Positions 48,156 to 62,389 of a stretch of DNA of 64,000 nucleotides are shown here, piece after piece (position 1 is the first letter of the stretch; every line of letters starts with the position of its first letter). Source of the DNA: Amphirosellinia nigrospora (Eukaryota; Ascomycota; Sordariomycetes; Xylariales; Xylariaceae). Location of the stretch: NCBI GenBank assembly GCA_004123355.1, contig SCHM01000003.1, positions 6,405,058 through 6,469,057 of the forward strand. Direction: 5' to 3'. A program made the position numbers and the translations under genes. The notes under the pieces are model-generated. The model was not told the DNA's origin and did no database searches. It saw only the letters and a program-made list of their open reading frames with translations.

Positions 48156-50244
48156 ATGTCTGAAGAGCGGAGCAAGATCTCACTTCGGAAGGGCCCCAAG
48201 AGGAAGAACCGCCCGACAATCAGCGCGCCGAGACAGATATCCGCCCCATCCCGAACAATGATGGCCCGCCGTCCCAAGAAGTACTGGGGGGAGACCAGCC
48301 GCCATCACGGGTGATGGACCACCACCACCCCGCCAACGTCCACCACCCTCGACCGGAGGCAAGACCGGTGATCTTGTGAAGCGGCGCTACTCCACGCGCT
48401 TCAACAATCTGCCCGCCGACTTTGACCCCGAGAAGCCTCCCGTCCTTCCATACCCAACATCGACCTCGCCAATACGACCAATCCGTGAACTTGCGACCGC
48501 CTCCTACGCGCGGCCCTGGCGGTGCGCCACCTGCTGTTGACCCGAAAGCACTACGTGATCCTAGGTTGGTCCCGGACCAGTATGTTGCCGCCATTCTCAG
48601 CGAAGCTACCGAGGACGAGATCAGGGACTACGAAGATGGCTTGCGGAAGTTAAAAGCTAGAGCGTCGAGCGACCTGCAACAGAATGTCTATCAAAACCGC
48701 ACACAGTTCATCAAAATTAGTAAAGAGGCTGAGAAACTGAAGAGCGAGATGCGCTCACTTCGCAATCTATTCAAAGAGCTTGAGACCAATACGAACGCTC
48801 TCCGAGCCGCATCCAATAAAGACGGCGCTGCCGGGGAGTTCTCCACAGGCTTGAGCAAAAGAGATAAGAGAAGTTCAGTTGCCGACAGGACGGCGCTTTG
48901 GAATTCTCAAATGCAGGCATTGTATAAAAATGTGGAGGGTTCCCAAAAGTTTCTCCCCAACTCCATGGGTAGACATGTGATTCAGAATGCTGGGCCGTGG
49001 ATCGAGCTTGACAATGCGACATACAAAGCCAGACGGTCGATGCAGATTTTTCTATTGAACGATCATTTGTTAATCGCTTCACGCAAGAAACGGAAAGTGG
49101 ATAACCCAAATGACGCGCGTGGGCCAGCCACAAAGATGGTCGCGGATCGTTGTTGGCCTTTATTGGACATCGAGGTCGTGGATATGGCTGCAACTAGTGA
49201 AGCCTACAGTGGTAGGAATAAATTGGCAGATGCAATTATGGTTCGGGGGTCGGTCAGGAATCATTCATCTATAGAACAGAGAAACCTGAAGACCCTGAGA
49301 AGGCGACATTGCTGCTGAATATACGAAAAGCTGTCGAAGAGTTGCGTAAAGGCTTACAGTCCGAGATGGAAGCAAATAATAAAGCCAAGGAAACAATTAA
49401 TTACTTCGCCTCCCGAGACCCTGGGCTTTTGCAGAAGACGGAGCTGCTTGAGACACTGTCTGATATCAAAGACATGTTAATTGAAGTGGATGGAAAGCAG
49501 CAGAACTTGCGATGGGTTGAAGGGCAGATGGATGAACTCGACATTGATATTGCCTTACAGCGCTTTGATCTGGCGGTTAACCGAGTTGAAAAACTAAAGA
49601 ACCTTGCGCGAGGGCTAAAGAACAACGCAATTGCCCAAGATTTCATCAATTTCAAAGTTGAAGAAAGAAGCTCTAAGCTTGCTGGTTTTATCATCAGGGA
49701 GCTGGTCCAGACGCACGATAAACCACAAAAAACAAGGCGCAATGTAAGCTGGTTGAACAAGCTAGGATTTGAAGACCGGGCGAGAGAAGCATATCTCGAA
49801 GCCCGGGTCACTTGATTCAAAAACGAGGCAGGTACGTTGCTCTATGATCACAAGATTCCTCAAAAATCCACGGGTATTAATTCGATACGTAGACAATGTA
49901 TCTTCCAAGGAGATTTGCACCTTTACATATGGCAATTATCATTTGTCTATTTTTGCATTATCCGAAACACCGTCACCTGTTTCCAGAGTTGCTTTCCTCA
50001 AGCGATGATGAGCGCGTGTGTGAAATGGGCCAAGGAAGAGGTAGACGCATTCAACATCATCCTCAACAGGCAGTTAAGCAGCACGGAACGAGATGGCGAG
50101 GTATGGAACGAGTGCGTGGAGCGCGCCAGGACCCATGCTCAAATGCTAGAGGCGGTACAGCTTGACTTCAAAGATCTAGTCGGGAAAGATGTGCCTCAGA
50201 ATGGCACAAATAGCATTGCCCCTGTCGGACTTGGTCTCTCATGA
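48156..50244 (+). CDS. exo84: Exocyst complex component Exo84
   Basis: Starts MSEERSKISLRKGPKRKNRP, then TISAPRQIS, as in fungal Exo84. The body has the family blocks LVKRRYSTRFNNLPADFDPE, ASSDLQQNVYQNRTQFIKIS (followed by KEAEKLKSEM), the PH domain (about 48960-49290, WIELDNATYKARRSMQIFLL) and the helical C-terminus. An intron at 49832-49892 joins KRGR to QCIFQGDLHLYIWQLSFVYF; exon 2 continues with MMSACVKWAKEEVDAFNIIL. Exo84 is a subunit of the octameric vesicle-tethering complex at growth sites and a Rab/Rho effector. About five to six single-base slips (in the Pro-rich N-terminal region at 48280-48520, near 49248 and near 49815) interrupt the frame. Sequence on either side is well conserved, so these are probably assembly errors. 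Confidence 0.9.
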
Positions 50245-51866
50245 GTAATATGAAGGAACACGATGGTAAATAATGTACATTATAGGGCTAGTAACGTCTT
50301 TATTAGTTTGTATGCGTCATGATATACCCTAGACAAGAGTCTCAAGGCGTAGGGATATATAAATTATGAATGCTGAGTGAGAATGGAGGACCAGACCTTT
50401 AAACACACAACTTCAATGTTTTTTCGAGTGCTGACTTGATTAGTGATTAGTTTGGTTCCTTGTCCCTCACCTGTATACATGAGCTTATACCAGCATATTA
50501 AAGCCAATTTCCTTGTCTCTATTTATTTTGCATTACTTACTCTCATGGATAAGCCAACCAAATGGGGCGGCGAACAGGTAGAAAGCATTGGACACATAGA
50601 AATTCTCACTGTTTTTACGCATGGGAGATATATTGAGGTAGGAAGGGTTACCACTTCAAGATCGACTATTACGTTGGGTTATGAAATCAAAACCTTGTGC
50701 CATGATTTGATCGTGTCATATAAGCTAGAGCTTGTAGGCTGGTACCGTTTGACTCTACCCCTGAGCTATCGGTTGCTAAGTTGTAAAGTAAGAATAATAC
50801 TCTAATCAGTCACTAACAGGAATAGAACCAGGGGGGTCGAAAAAGGATTATATATACATTGGGTCGTGGTTGGTAAACGGCCGCCTGGGGCGTATACATG
50901 ATCGTATTGTACTCTTCATTAATAGGGTAGATAATAAGACAAAGTACGGGAACTCGGTGCTACGTTAAGAGTAGAGTCTGGGGGCGTTTGTTCTTCTTTG
51001 TTGTTGTAGACGGGAACTTGGGCTATCATTATACGTTGAAGTTACATTCGGCGCTTTCACACATGGAGAACTAGCATCAAAGTATAAAACCGAGTTGTGT
51101 CTTACCTTCTCGACAGCTAATGTTATATTGAAGCTTAAACCTCTCTTTATGACAGCCTCAAGATAGTTAATCATATATTGGCTCTCCTTCGCTCGCGCAG
51201 GTTAAAAGTCAAGTGTTGATTGCTCTTGATATTCATAGTTGGATAGTACTTATGGTGAGGCAGGGGGCAAAGTACCAATGTACCGCCCCTGCCCGCGGTT
51301 TAAGCGAGCTAAAAACTGATCTCATCACTACAACATACCTCCTTCAGGCGGGTTTGTATATGTACTTTGTAGCGAGTGAGCCTGCTAGGAACCCCCCAAT
51401 CTTGCCTCGCCTGCCTTGTCAACCTTGCAACCCGCAAACCTACGACTTTGCTGCGTGTGTCGACTACAACCTCGACGCTCCATCCTAGCGACAAAACAAA
51501 ACAGAACGAACACCTCATAATTGATTAACGGCGACAGCGATACATAGATTGCAACACGACCCGTCTCAACCCTCCACCCCTGCTTTGACCGGCCGGCCTT
51601 TTAGCTACAACTCTTGCCATAGGCCTCCGTATATGATAACGCTCCGTGACGAGTGACGACGATACCCAATCCAACTAAGACCAGCCCATCCGACCCACCC
51701 ATCTTTCATCACCCATCAACCAAGCCCGCCGTCATTGTCGCGTGCCCAACAGCGACGTCGTCGTCGTCTATCCGCCCAGACACTGAGACACAACACATCC
51801 GCACCTACTCGTATCCCTACCGTCGCGGCCACCACCGTCCCACCGTCCCACCCCCCGCAAGCCAAC
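50245..51866. other. Intergenic, exo84 to PP2A
   Basis: A 120-codon frame at 50443-50805 has no domain, signal or intron evidence and is probably chance. The last 200 bases before 51867 are C-rich with many ccatcc/ccaccc words, as in a strong fungal promoter and leader. Confidence 0.5.
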
Positions 51867-53245
<1,379 letters not shown>

Positions 53246-54171
53246 CCTTCTCGCGCAATCCCGTTGCCCGTATCTCCTGGTGCGTGGCCTAAGCTTCAAC
53301 GGCCGTCCCAGGATCCCGGGTTGAAAGTCTAAACGATCGACGTGGCTACCCATCACCCAAATGCATGTACGATTACTCAAGCCACTAGGATGACGTCTTT
53401 CTAAGGCAGCTCAGGCACCATCTTGGGCTGCCAAGATACCCTGGAGAGTCATCGCATCATCATCTGTTCAAGACTCACGCCCAGCTCTAGCATAAGGAGA
53501 AAAGTATACTCAAAGAGATAAAGGGGGCCTAGATTCCTCGCCAATAGAGAGAAGTTCTGATGTTAGAAAGCGAATTCCGTTTGTGCCTACCTGGTAGTGA
53601 TAACCACCAGCCTATTCTTAGGAATCAGACGTGCCCGTAAAGATACTACTAATTCGCATAATAGAATTAGTGTTCATGGGTTCAATGCTGTCACTTTGGC
53701 ACCTGACAATAGACTTGAGTCATATTCGACATGTCACATCGTTAGTAACTAAATCGACCAGTCTAAACAAGGCAAAGAAAACATGTGACACCCCGCCCGC
53801 TTTGTCCACGGAACTAATTACAATATTGCCATTGTTTGTACAAAATGGATCGTATGTGACCTCCCTATTCCTTGCGCGAGACTCCATTAATTTTCTATTA
53901 TATCGCCCTCGAGGTACATGTAAATGTCGTGCATTAGTGCCAAAGATGTGTTCGAAATCATTTCGTAACGGAAGTTGAGACGTCAAACACCGGCACGCAC
54001 TAATTGCCCCCGAAGCAACCAAATCTCAAACGGGTCTGCAAAGGCTTCCCAGGCTTGCTCCGGTCCCTTTCAACCCCCCCAAGCACACATATACCCAAAA
54101 TCAACCCAGTAAGATACCAAGTAAGTACGCCGTCTCGGTAGCTTTTGCTTCAATGTGTGAAACCATGGTGT
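53246..54171. other. Intergenic, PP2A to membrane protein
   Basis: Shared 3' region of convergent genes. No gene supported. Confidence 0.5.
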
Positions 54172-55845
54172 TTATATCCACCCTCCCGCCGGGTTGTAGA
54201 TTTCGGCCACCTTGCAGCTCAGGCTCCTGTTGATGCGACCCCGGCTGGGCGCCCGACTGCTGCTGGTAGGACTGTAAGTGGCCATGCTGTGACTGCGGCT
54301 GGGGACGCCGTTATTGGGATCGTGCCCCGACAGATGCGTCTCGCTCCACGACGGCCAAACAGTAGCGTGCTCGGCCGAGTTTGCTGGGTGGTTCGTTTGT
54401 AGCGCCTCGTCTGCGGTGTATGCCTGGCCCATCGTATGCGGCCGGCTCTGCGGCAGCTGATGCGGATGGAATTGCCGTTGCGTCGGCCTGGAACGTCCTC
54501 GGTCAAGCTCCTGGACATACGTGGCGGTACTGGTTTCCCCGCCCCATTGGCTCGATAGCTCCTCGATGCCGGCGACGTCTTTGTCTGCCGGAGGCCCATC
54601 GGCAGGCGGCTCGTTGATGAGCGGCGGCTCGACGTCGGCACTGGGCTGATTCGCCGACGAGGGCGCAGGCCTGCAGTTATTTGGCATCGCCGCCCACGAT
54701 GTCCGGAACGGCCAGGAGTACCAATCGGCGCCGGGGTCGTATGTTTGGGTGCTACGGTCCACAGCCGTCGTGGGGCTTGGGAGACTGTTGGCTCTCTTGT
54801 CGTCGCTCTCCATGTCGATGTCCCTGCCTTTCCCCTTTCCCTGGCTCTCGTCCTTGCCGTTATGATCATATATGGGGGAGGCGCTGCTTTCTGGTGACCG
54901 TTCTCGTTACTATCACCCCTGAGCTTAGCGAATTTCTCGGGGTCTGTATCGTCGGCCTTTTCCTCGCCGCCGTCCGAGGACATGACAGACGGCCGGCGCG
55001 GTCGCGCGCCCTTGCCGTAGTCTCCCGGCCCCTTGGCGCCGTTCGGCACGACGAATCGGCGGTCGAACCGGAAGAATAGATACGCCGTGGAAATGATCAG
55101 GTCCGTGACGAAGTTGAAGCAGTAGTAGCATGCGCGGCTGTGGTACCAGGCCGGATCGTTCACTGGCCGCGGGACGTATCCCGTGTAGACGCGAAAGGCG
55201 GCGGCCGCCGTCGCCAGGGCCGACGTGAACCCGAGGAGCCACATCTTGGTGCGCCAGCGGCCGGTGCCGAACTTCTCGATGGGCCTGTTGTCGGCGCGCG
55301 GGACCAGGGCCGCGACGACGATGATGGGGAGCGGCAGGAACGCGAGGAGGGCCATGTACGTGCCCCCGAACAGCTGCACGATGCGGTCCGAGCGCCGGAT
55401 GCCGGCGTCCAGGGTGAACAGGCTCTGGACGGTGACGGCGATGACCATGACGAGCGAGGCGACGGCGCAGCCGACCAGGAACAGGAAGGCGAAGGTCGCG
55501 CCGGGTGCCAGCCGAAGCGGGGGTGGTAGCCGCGCACGACGCGCTGCGCGAGGAGCAGGTTGATGATGAAGACGATGACGCTGCCCGTCTGCGTCAGGAT
55601 GCCGGCCGCGATGGCGACGTTGGGCTCGTGCGGCGACGTCGCCCACGCGATCCGCATGCTCAGCGCCGCGCTGCGCAGCACGCACAGCGCGAACATCATG
55701 CCCGAGAAGAGGAACTTGACCCGTTCCGCTTGTTCGCGTGCAGGATCGTGATGTGCGCCGCCGCCGACGCCACGAAGAGACCCAGCAGCACGGCCGCGAC
55801 GGGGATGTCGGTCGCGAGCGTCGGCACCCCGCCGACGACGGCCAT
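54172..55845 (-). CDS. Multi-pass membrane protein, probably the fungal DUF3112 family
   Basis: Minus strand from ATG 55845 (MAVVGGVPTLATDIPVAAVL, the first membrane helix). Further hydrophobic spans follow: FLFSGMMFALCVLRSAALSM, GILTQTGSVIVFIINLLLAQ, FAFLFLVGCAVASLVMVIAV, TYMALLAFLPLPIIVVAALV, WLLGFTSALATAAAAFRVYT and YYCFNFVTDLIISTAYLFFR. That makes about seven in all, with HSRACYYCFNFVTD before the last, as I recall for DUF3112, often named family c-like receptor proteins. A hydrophilic tail of about 230 residues follows (KGARPRRPSVMSSDGGEEKA onward). Three single-base slips are needed (near 55730, 55500 and 54880). Function is unknown; a receptor-like or transport-accessory role would be speculation. 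The coding part is very GC-rich. Confidence 0.7.
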
Positions 55846-58030
55846 CGATGTGCCGTAGGGAGGGCCATGCTGAGATGGTTTCTAATCCGAGAACTATTAG
55901 CTTTCGTCCTGGATCGTGTTGTGATGTGCCTCGTGTGGTCCGTCGAAACACGATGGTGCTCACGCTCACACCAAATATTCAAAAGGTATACCGTGAGAAG
56001 AACCCATATCTCAAGGACGGCCCGATGTGTGCCGAGGGAAAGATTGCAAAATGCATACGTACAGGATGGGGGTGAGGAGGGCTCGGCTCCGGACTCGGGC
56101 TCACGGTCCAGTTTCCTGTAGTGACATCTCTCCTCAGGAGCACTTTGCTTCCTCTTGTTCGCCGCAGCATGTTTTCGCCCTGAAAAGCACGCTTCTGTCC
56201 CCAACTTTGAACCTCCTCAGGCGTTGAGTCTGACCCAAACTTTGTTCGGTAAGATCCTCATCGATATGCTCCCCCTCTCGGCTATTATCCTTTAGTGTCG
56301 ACGCCCGGAGGCAGTTCTGTTGGGAGTGGGAAGCCAACTCGAACTCAATTCTCATCTATACCTTATTGGCGTTTGATGGTAGATATAAGTCGTCAAGGGC
56401 TTAGACGGCAATTCATGAGTTTTTTCGCTACGGGCAAATAGAGATGGGCGGGTTAGTTTACACCAATTTCTATAAATTCAAAAAAAGAAAAAAGGAGAAT
56501 AGGGTTGTGGTCAAGACCCGGGGAGCTAAAGAGTTAAAAAGTGCTGCTTCTAGACAAGTAGACCGCATTCCATACGCATACGGGTCCGAGCGAAATGCTC
56601 CTTACATCTCACAAGATCTGCACCGCGTATGCAGTCGAACATATCCTGCCTTGTTGGGGCATCGTAAGGTTTCCCCTCCGGCATGTCCCCGGGGGAGGTC
56701 GCCGCCTGCGAAACCTAGAAGCGACAGATCAACGCAACAAGAGTAGTGCGTGAACGCCCGACCAGTTGCCACTCCTGGTGTGGGCTTCGATCATTGTTGC
56801 CTGCTCTGGAATCAGAGTGTAATGGTTTGGAGGCAACGGATGTAGTCGTCGCCGCCTCCGTGATGGATCATGCGAAGCAGATATGTCGAGGGGAGAATAC
56901 GATAACCATAATAATTGATATGCGTGCCCGCCTCGAGTTTGATGCCTGCATCCCACTTAAACAGATATCACGTCTACATGAGCCTTGAGTTCTACGCTGC
57001 ATATCGAGCCGGTCTCCGATCCCAGGCTCTCAGGGAAGATATATTTCCTGACAACTCGTATCGACACACGCACGTGATTACCTGTAGGTGAGTAAGCACG
57101 AATCTTGGAAGGCTCTGGAGGCGGAAAGTTGGGACTCATATGCCGCCAAACTCGTATTGTTCGGCTCTACGAAAGTGCTGTTCAGGATCAAATACATCCT
57201 CAAAAGATGGAGCACGGCATTCAGATGGGATAGAAGCGGCATGGAGACGATAATCAGATGCTACTGTGCTCATATCGGCGCTTTCTTCGGTCACCCACCG
57301 GACAACCGGAGACGGCTCCTCGGTAGGTAGCTGTCGATCTTCTATTCACGAGAGGCTAGAGAACAGATGAGTTACTATCGGCTTACATAGCTAAGTAGAC
57401 TATCGTGGACGACTAATAATACCCTAGGCCTAGATAATAATTGTCCTATAAGGATGATGATAAGTTAGAACCCTCACGACATGCAGTGTTAGGCGTTTAG
57501 CATTCAAGCCAATCAAGTATAATATAGCCATCGTTATTCCTGTGAGGGTCAACAGCACTCGAATCTACTTGACGGACACATTAGACTGAATATAGAATGA
57601 AAATGAATCTTCACAGCGAACACATCAGATCTGTCGCTCTGTACCCATTATCGCTGATCTTATTCTCTAAAATCTATATGTGGACAGGGCCATCTCTGCG
57701 TAGAACTTAGATAGCTCACCTTAAATATTCGTAATACCTCTATAACTGACATACTGTACAAACCCAAAACAGGATATCTCAATATCTTTTTATGAAGGTA
57801 GTGATGACCTAAAACTCGTAACAGGCAGATTCACACGAGACTTTAGCAGTACCGGTTGCTGCAGGTAACTAGGATCCTGACTATACAAGCCCACGAAGGC
57901 TCTTACTAAGCGATGTCGACGGCGCCGAAGACAAAGAATAACGACCTGCAAACCAAAACAACCGGCGCTCCCATCCATCCGGCACAAGCACCCAATATTA
58001 CGGCCAGTTTATTACAGCTGAGCTGATAGA
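55846..58030. other. Intergenic with one possible relic
   Basis: 2.2 kb. Only the possible minus-strand relic at 56870-57360 looks at all coding. A short purine-rich run (aaaaaaagaaaaaagg) lies near 56480. Confidence 0.45.
56870..57360 (-). pseudogene. Possible relic of a protein-coding gene
   Basis: On the minus strand, three overlapping open stretches read like protein and not chance: VVRWVTEESADMSTVASDYR (about 57300-57240), MSPNFPPPEPSKIRAYSPT (57139-57083) and WDAGIKLEAGTHINYYGYRI (about 56955-56895). They lie in different frames, so the gene is either broken or has short introns. I do not recognise the family, and no start or end is visible. Confidence 0.25.
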
Positions 58031-60085
58031 TCATAAAATATACCTGAACCCGTCTTGTCCCTCTTCTCCGACCCAACAAGCCCCTGAACCTCGTCATCTA
58101 CGCCCTCGCCTTTCCCCTCCTCCATATCTAACTTACGATTCAGCCACAGTAAGTACGCCCTCAAGACAAGAGCAAGCACAGCAACTCCAAACATGGCAGC
58201 GGCACAAGCCCACATACCCGTCTCGAAGAACGGCGCGTCGCGATCCGGGTAGAGCTGCGCGCCGAGGAGCGGTCCACACTGACCGACGATCTGGAGGAGG
58301 GCGAACCCGCCCCCCGCCGTCCCTCGCTCGACTGGTTGTTCACGGACCAGGCGAGGACCAGGACAACGACGCTGAAAAATCCCACGGCCGCGGGGTAGAC
58401 GGCGAGGTAGCGGATGGCAGGACTTATTATTCCCTCACCGGCGGGTCGCGCGAGCGCCAGAACGAGGTAGCCCGATGCCGAGAGCAGCGCGTGCGCCATG
58501 ATGAAGGGCGAGCGCGACTGTACGCGGTCAGAGACGTGTGCCGTGATCAAAACGATGCCGAACGCCAGAAGATTGGGAGGCGCGGAGAGCGCCTCCGCCT
58601 GTAGATCGCTGTGGCCCATATCTTTGAGGATGGTGGGCAGGAACGCGGGTAGCGTGCTATAGGCCATATTGGCGAGGAAGAGCATGAATGCCGTGAGCCA
58701 AGCCTTTGGGTCCTTGAAGGCGGCGAGGACGTCTTTTGATTTCAACCCAGAGGTAGACGACGCCGGCTTGTTCTTCCGAGCCGACGTGGATGAAAAGGAG
58801 GACCGCCTATGGCCATGCTGTTCTCCGTTCTCGTGTTGAAGGCGTAGAAGCGCAATCTTTCGCTCTCGCGGGCTAAGGTACGACGCTGTTTCGGGGGAAT
58901 CGGGTATCACGCCCCACGCGATTGTGGCGACGATGATGGAAGGGAAGCCCTCGAGCAGGAATAGAAGCCGCCATGAGGCGATCGGCAAGCTCTTCCCAAC
59001 CCATAGAATAAGCCAGGCCACGAACCCGGCGAAGGCAGACGCCAACGGAGCGGCTGGATCTACGTCAGACGCATGCACTCAAAGTACAGAGTATGATTGA
59101 AGAAAGGGGTGGCGAAGTGTTGGCGGTGAATTTTATGGCATTCAAGTACGTACCGGAGATAAACAATGCTGTCCTGAAAGCTAATTCGCGCCTTTTAAAA
59201 AAGAACGACAGATAAAATGGCACGCCCGCGAAGCCAGCCTCGCCAATTCCCAAGAATACGCGCAGGGCAATCAACAAAGGATAACTCGTGACGACGGCCT
59301 GGAGCGACGCGACAACGCCCCAGGACAACACGATAACTGAGACGTAGATATGCGCGGGCACGACCCGCCACAGCAGTGTCATCCACTCGAATAAGATATA
59401 AGCGAAATAGAAAGCGCGCAGTGCCCACTCGAAGTAGTCTTCATGGGGTGGCCTGGTCTGCAAGTCTGTTTCCATGCCTGCGATCCGGGCGTTGCCTATA
59501 TCTACAATAGGTCAGACTTTTCATCATTGGAGAAGACGAGAGGAACTATGGCAGCGCACTCGACCGATCCACGAAGGATAGCATATAACAAAATGCCAGA
59601 AATATGACAAGACGGCGGTCGAATTTTCGGACGACGGCCCGCTCCTCGTCGGGCGTGTAAAGTTGAAAGCTGGCAACGGTACTCTCGCTCAATCGCCTCC
59701 TAGCCTGGCCCCTGTTCCTCTCACTCGCCCCGCGCGCCTCTTCATCGCCATCGCTATATTCGCCGTCGTGGATGGCATCGCCATGAAACTCCTTAAGCTC
59801 ATAGATCTCGCTACCATCATCGTCATCGTCATCGTCGTTGTTACTCGTACTACTAGCCACGAGAGATTCGCCCGCACTGGAGAGGGGCAGAAGATGATGT
59901 TGGGAGTAACCGTGGGATCGACGTTGATTGCCGACGCCTCCACGGTCGAATAGCTCGAGGTCAGACGCGGACTCGCTTGCTGGCGTCGCCCGCCCACTCG
60001 CGTCCGTGCGCCCCGACGTATCGGAACTGTGGAGCTGCGAGGGAATCGCTCCGACTTCCACCTTGGCCTTCGAACGATGTGCCAT
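58031..60085 (-). CDS. MFS transporter, allantoate permease (Dal5) / anion:cation symporter type
   Basis: Minus strand, exons 60085-59560, 59501-59154 and 59059-58031. A hydrophilic N-terminus of about 150 residues with a run of Asp leads into the first helix; the exon 1-2 join makes FVDRSNIGNARIAGM, the hallmark of this branch. Later come LRVFLGIGEAGFAGVPFYLS (helices 4-5) and WRLLFLLEGFPSIIVATIAW with PDSPETASYLS, then a charged central loop and FLANMAYSTLPAFLPTIL. The last residues, in the neighbouring frame, are GFRYIL, the usual C-terminus. It probably imports a small organic acid, ureide or vitamin with protons; substrate unknown. Single-base slips lie near 58325 (G run) and 58052. Exon lengths add up to whole codons if both are single losses. 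Confidence 0.88.
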
Positions 60086-60912
60086 GGTTGAAGGATGAGT
60101 ACACTCGGAAGTTGAGGATCGGCTCACATCTGAATCGCGGTCTAGAAGTTAGATGAGATTACGTCATAGGTACAAATCGGTAATTAAACGCCCAATGCGA
60201 TTCGTGGCCACCGGCACAACTCCTACAAGACCTGATAGATGTTGAATGTTGAATCTATTAGGGTCAAAATTTACGCTGACCGAGCATGGATCTGTATATC
60301 TTGATATCTATTGGATGTAAATAGTAGTAAGTAGGCCGGTTGGCAGTCCAATCAGGCAGTCGCATCCCGGTCTACCTGACCCCCGAAACCCACGCCGGTG
60401 ACGGCGTATGTCTGGAGATTTACTTAAAAAAAAACCCCCCAAAACCCCAAAAAGTTTGTCGTGGGCGACGACACGTTTAGGGGCATGGCTTGAGAATATC
60501 CCCAGCTCGACAGCCTGCTCTACTCAAAGTTCGTGTGTAGCGCGTGATTGGAGCTGAACATTTGAAATCATCAATTGCAGCGCGAGCAACCTTTATTAGT
60601 GCCATCTGTAGCCTCTTGTGTTACTATCATCATCATGTTGTATAAATCCGCTGACTGCGCAGCCAGGAGCTGGACCTATTTCGACCAGAGCCCGGTTTCA
60701 TAGGACACACACAGCCATAGGTAGAATGCATCATTGGGTTGTATGTTGTCGTTGGGCTTCTTTACCGGAGAGAGGCTGGTCTGTGGCTGGATTCAAGGGA
60801 CAGCTTCTGCTGCCTGCTGTCAAAATAACCGAGCCCATATGTCAGATAATAAGTAATAGACGAATCTATCTACTCAATACATACAAAGCTCTTAGATCCG
60901 GGGATAGGCCAG
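60086..60912. other. Intergenic upstream of MFS gene
   Basis: MFS promoter region. An A run followed by ccccccaaaaccccaaaaa at 60424-60452 is a simple low-complexity tract. No gene supported. Confidence 0.5.
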
Positions 60913-62389
60913 ATGTCTCGCAGCTCTCGTCCTCCAACTCCGACGAGCAATTCTACGACCCACGATGAAGTAACAGCCAGACTTAATAGCCATACTCTGC
61001 TGGACAGCTGCAGTGAAGTCACGCTCGGCAATTCATCGCGTCGACTAGTAGGCATGCGAGCAAGGTCAGGGGGCCTATCCTCCGGGATATTTATTCCCGC
61101 GTCGGCAATATCATCTTCTGCTATTGGATTCCGCGTCTTCTTATGGTCCCTAAATAGGGGCAGCGCCTAAACGAACATTGCTACAACAACGTGGCTGCAC
61201 AGCTAGTCACGATCTCTTCGCTCTCTGTACAGGTAGCAGTAGACCTCTTAACTAGAGTGTCGAGGTCTAAGCTCGCCGCTCTCTCTCTGGAAACAGTTCC
61301 AGTTCGCCTGCGGGCTTTGTCAACTCTTCCCACCATGAGAGCAGAAGCTCCATCGTCTTGGGCCTTGTTGAGTGGCTTAAGGCTTGCAACCATCACGTCA
61401 AATAACCCGATGCTACTTATGCTCGCTGTTACTCTCGTTATACTTACCATGGCGCTCTAATTCGCATCTACCATCCTCCCATCAGACTTCAAGTTGGGCC
61501 AAGTCAAGGGATCACCTTCTAAATATCGTACTCATATGATCTAGACTGGAAATGGGATCTAAACTCTCCGTTATCACAAGTTGACGGACAGGGCATTTTG
61601 AGCTCCACTCTACTCTCTCTCTCGATAGCATAAGGTTAAACCCTTCGCTATGGGAGCATAGCCTATCTTATGGTCCGGCATTGGGGAGTATCGTATACCT
61701 ATTCCAAAGAAACGGGGCGTCGACGACACAGGCTATATGCTAAGATCATTAATACCTTTTGAGAACGCGACAGAGAGACAGAGATTGCTTCATTCCAAAG
61801 GACCAGGAGTCACTTTGGATTCAAGAGTGTCATGTCAAAAGCCACTTATCACTGATAAAAAAAAAGAGTCTACACAAACAAGACATCATCTGTGGCCTTT
61901 ACACCAGAGCTTGCTTGGTACACTATTTCTAGATTCGTGAGCAACTCTACCGATATCGACGATCTGTATTTCCCGATAGAGATGGGGAATACTATATATA
62001 CCCTTGACTTGCCAGCGCGGACATAGGTTCAATTCCGCATCGCCTGTCTACGAGATTTGCCAACTCCGAACAGAATCTACTGAGTGGGTGTATATGCATG
62101 ATCATCTCCGAAATTATACAATTAGGCAGACGTCAGAGGGCGCAGGTAGCCTTTGAGTCTGCTGGACTACAACAAGACGGATGTCGTCCTTCCAGTTCGC
62201 AGTCCGGCCTTCCTAGTCATTGCAGAGTATGCAACCCTGAATCAGCCAGAGCTCGAGGCTTTCACCAAAGTTGCCGTGTCCTTTCCAATCGAAGACGAGA
62301 CGCCGCCGAATGATATTGATTCCCCGCCCAACCATGTTACCAAGGATATATTGTTTTCGGTTTGTTATACGTCTTGGACCATAAAATAA
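60913..62389 (+). pseudogene. Decayed gene for a fungal multi-pass membrane protein
   Basis: Protein-like segments follow one another on the plus strand in shifting frames. Near 61085-61168: SGIFIPASAISSSAIGFRVF with LWSLN. 61191-61457: SLSVQVAVDLLTRVSRSKLA, then MLLMLAVTLVILTMAL, a membrane span. After a TAA stop at 61458-61460: FASTILPSDFKLGQVKGS. 61755-61860: PFENATERQRLLHSKGPGVT with LDSRVSCQ. About 61870-62020: SVAFTPELAWYTISRFVSNS. 62153-62389: LVIAEYATLNQPELEAFTKV. Order and spacing suit one long extracellular-loop membrane protein. The TAA at 61458 sits where related sequences have Gln, so CAA to TAA is likely, a C-to-T change of the RIP kind. Other stops and frame shifts follow, which makes a dead gene more likely than mere assembly slips. 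Family not named with confidence. Confidence 0.5.

Noticed and set aside
50443-50805. 120-codon frame downstream of exo84
   Set aside because: No domain, splice, signal peptide or conserved composition; likely chance.
54219-56204. 661-codon open frame on the minus strand covering the membrane protein
   Set aside because: It runs through the true gene in mixed frames owing to missing bases and extends upstream of the likely ATG at 55845; only parts are the real protein.
60424-60452. Telomere-like ccccccaaaaccccaaaaa
   Set aside because: A single short tract, not the TTAGGG-type repeat of ascomycetes, and in mid-contig; low-complexity DNA.
61970-62050. tRNA-like B-box ggttcaattcc at about 62029
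   Set aside because: No matching A box or acceptor-stem pairing at the right distance; it lies inside the decayed membrane-protein gene.
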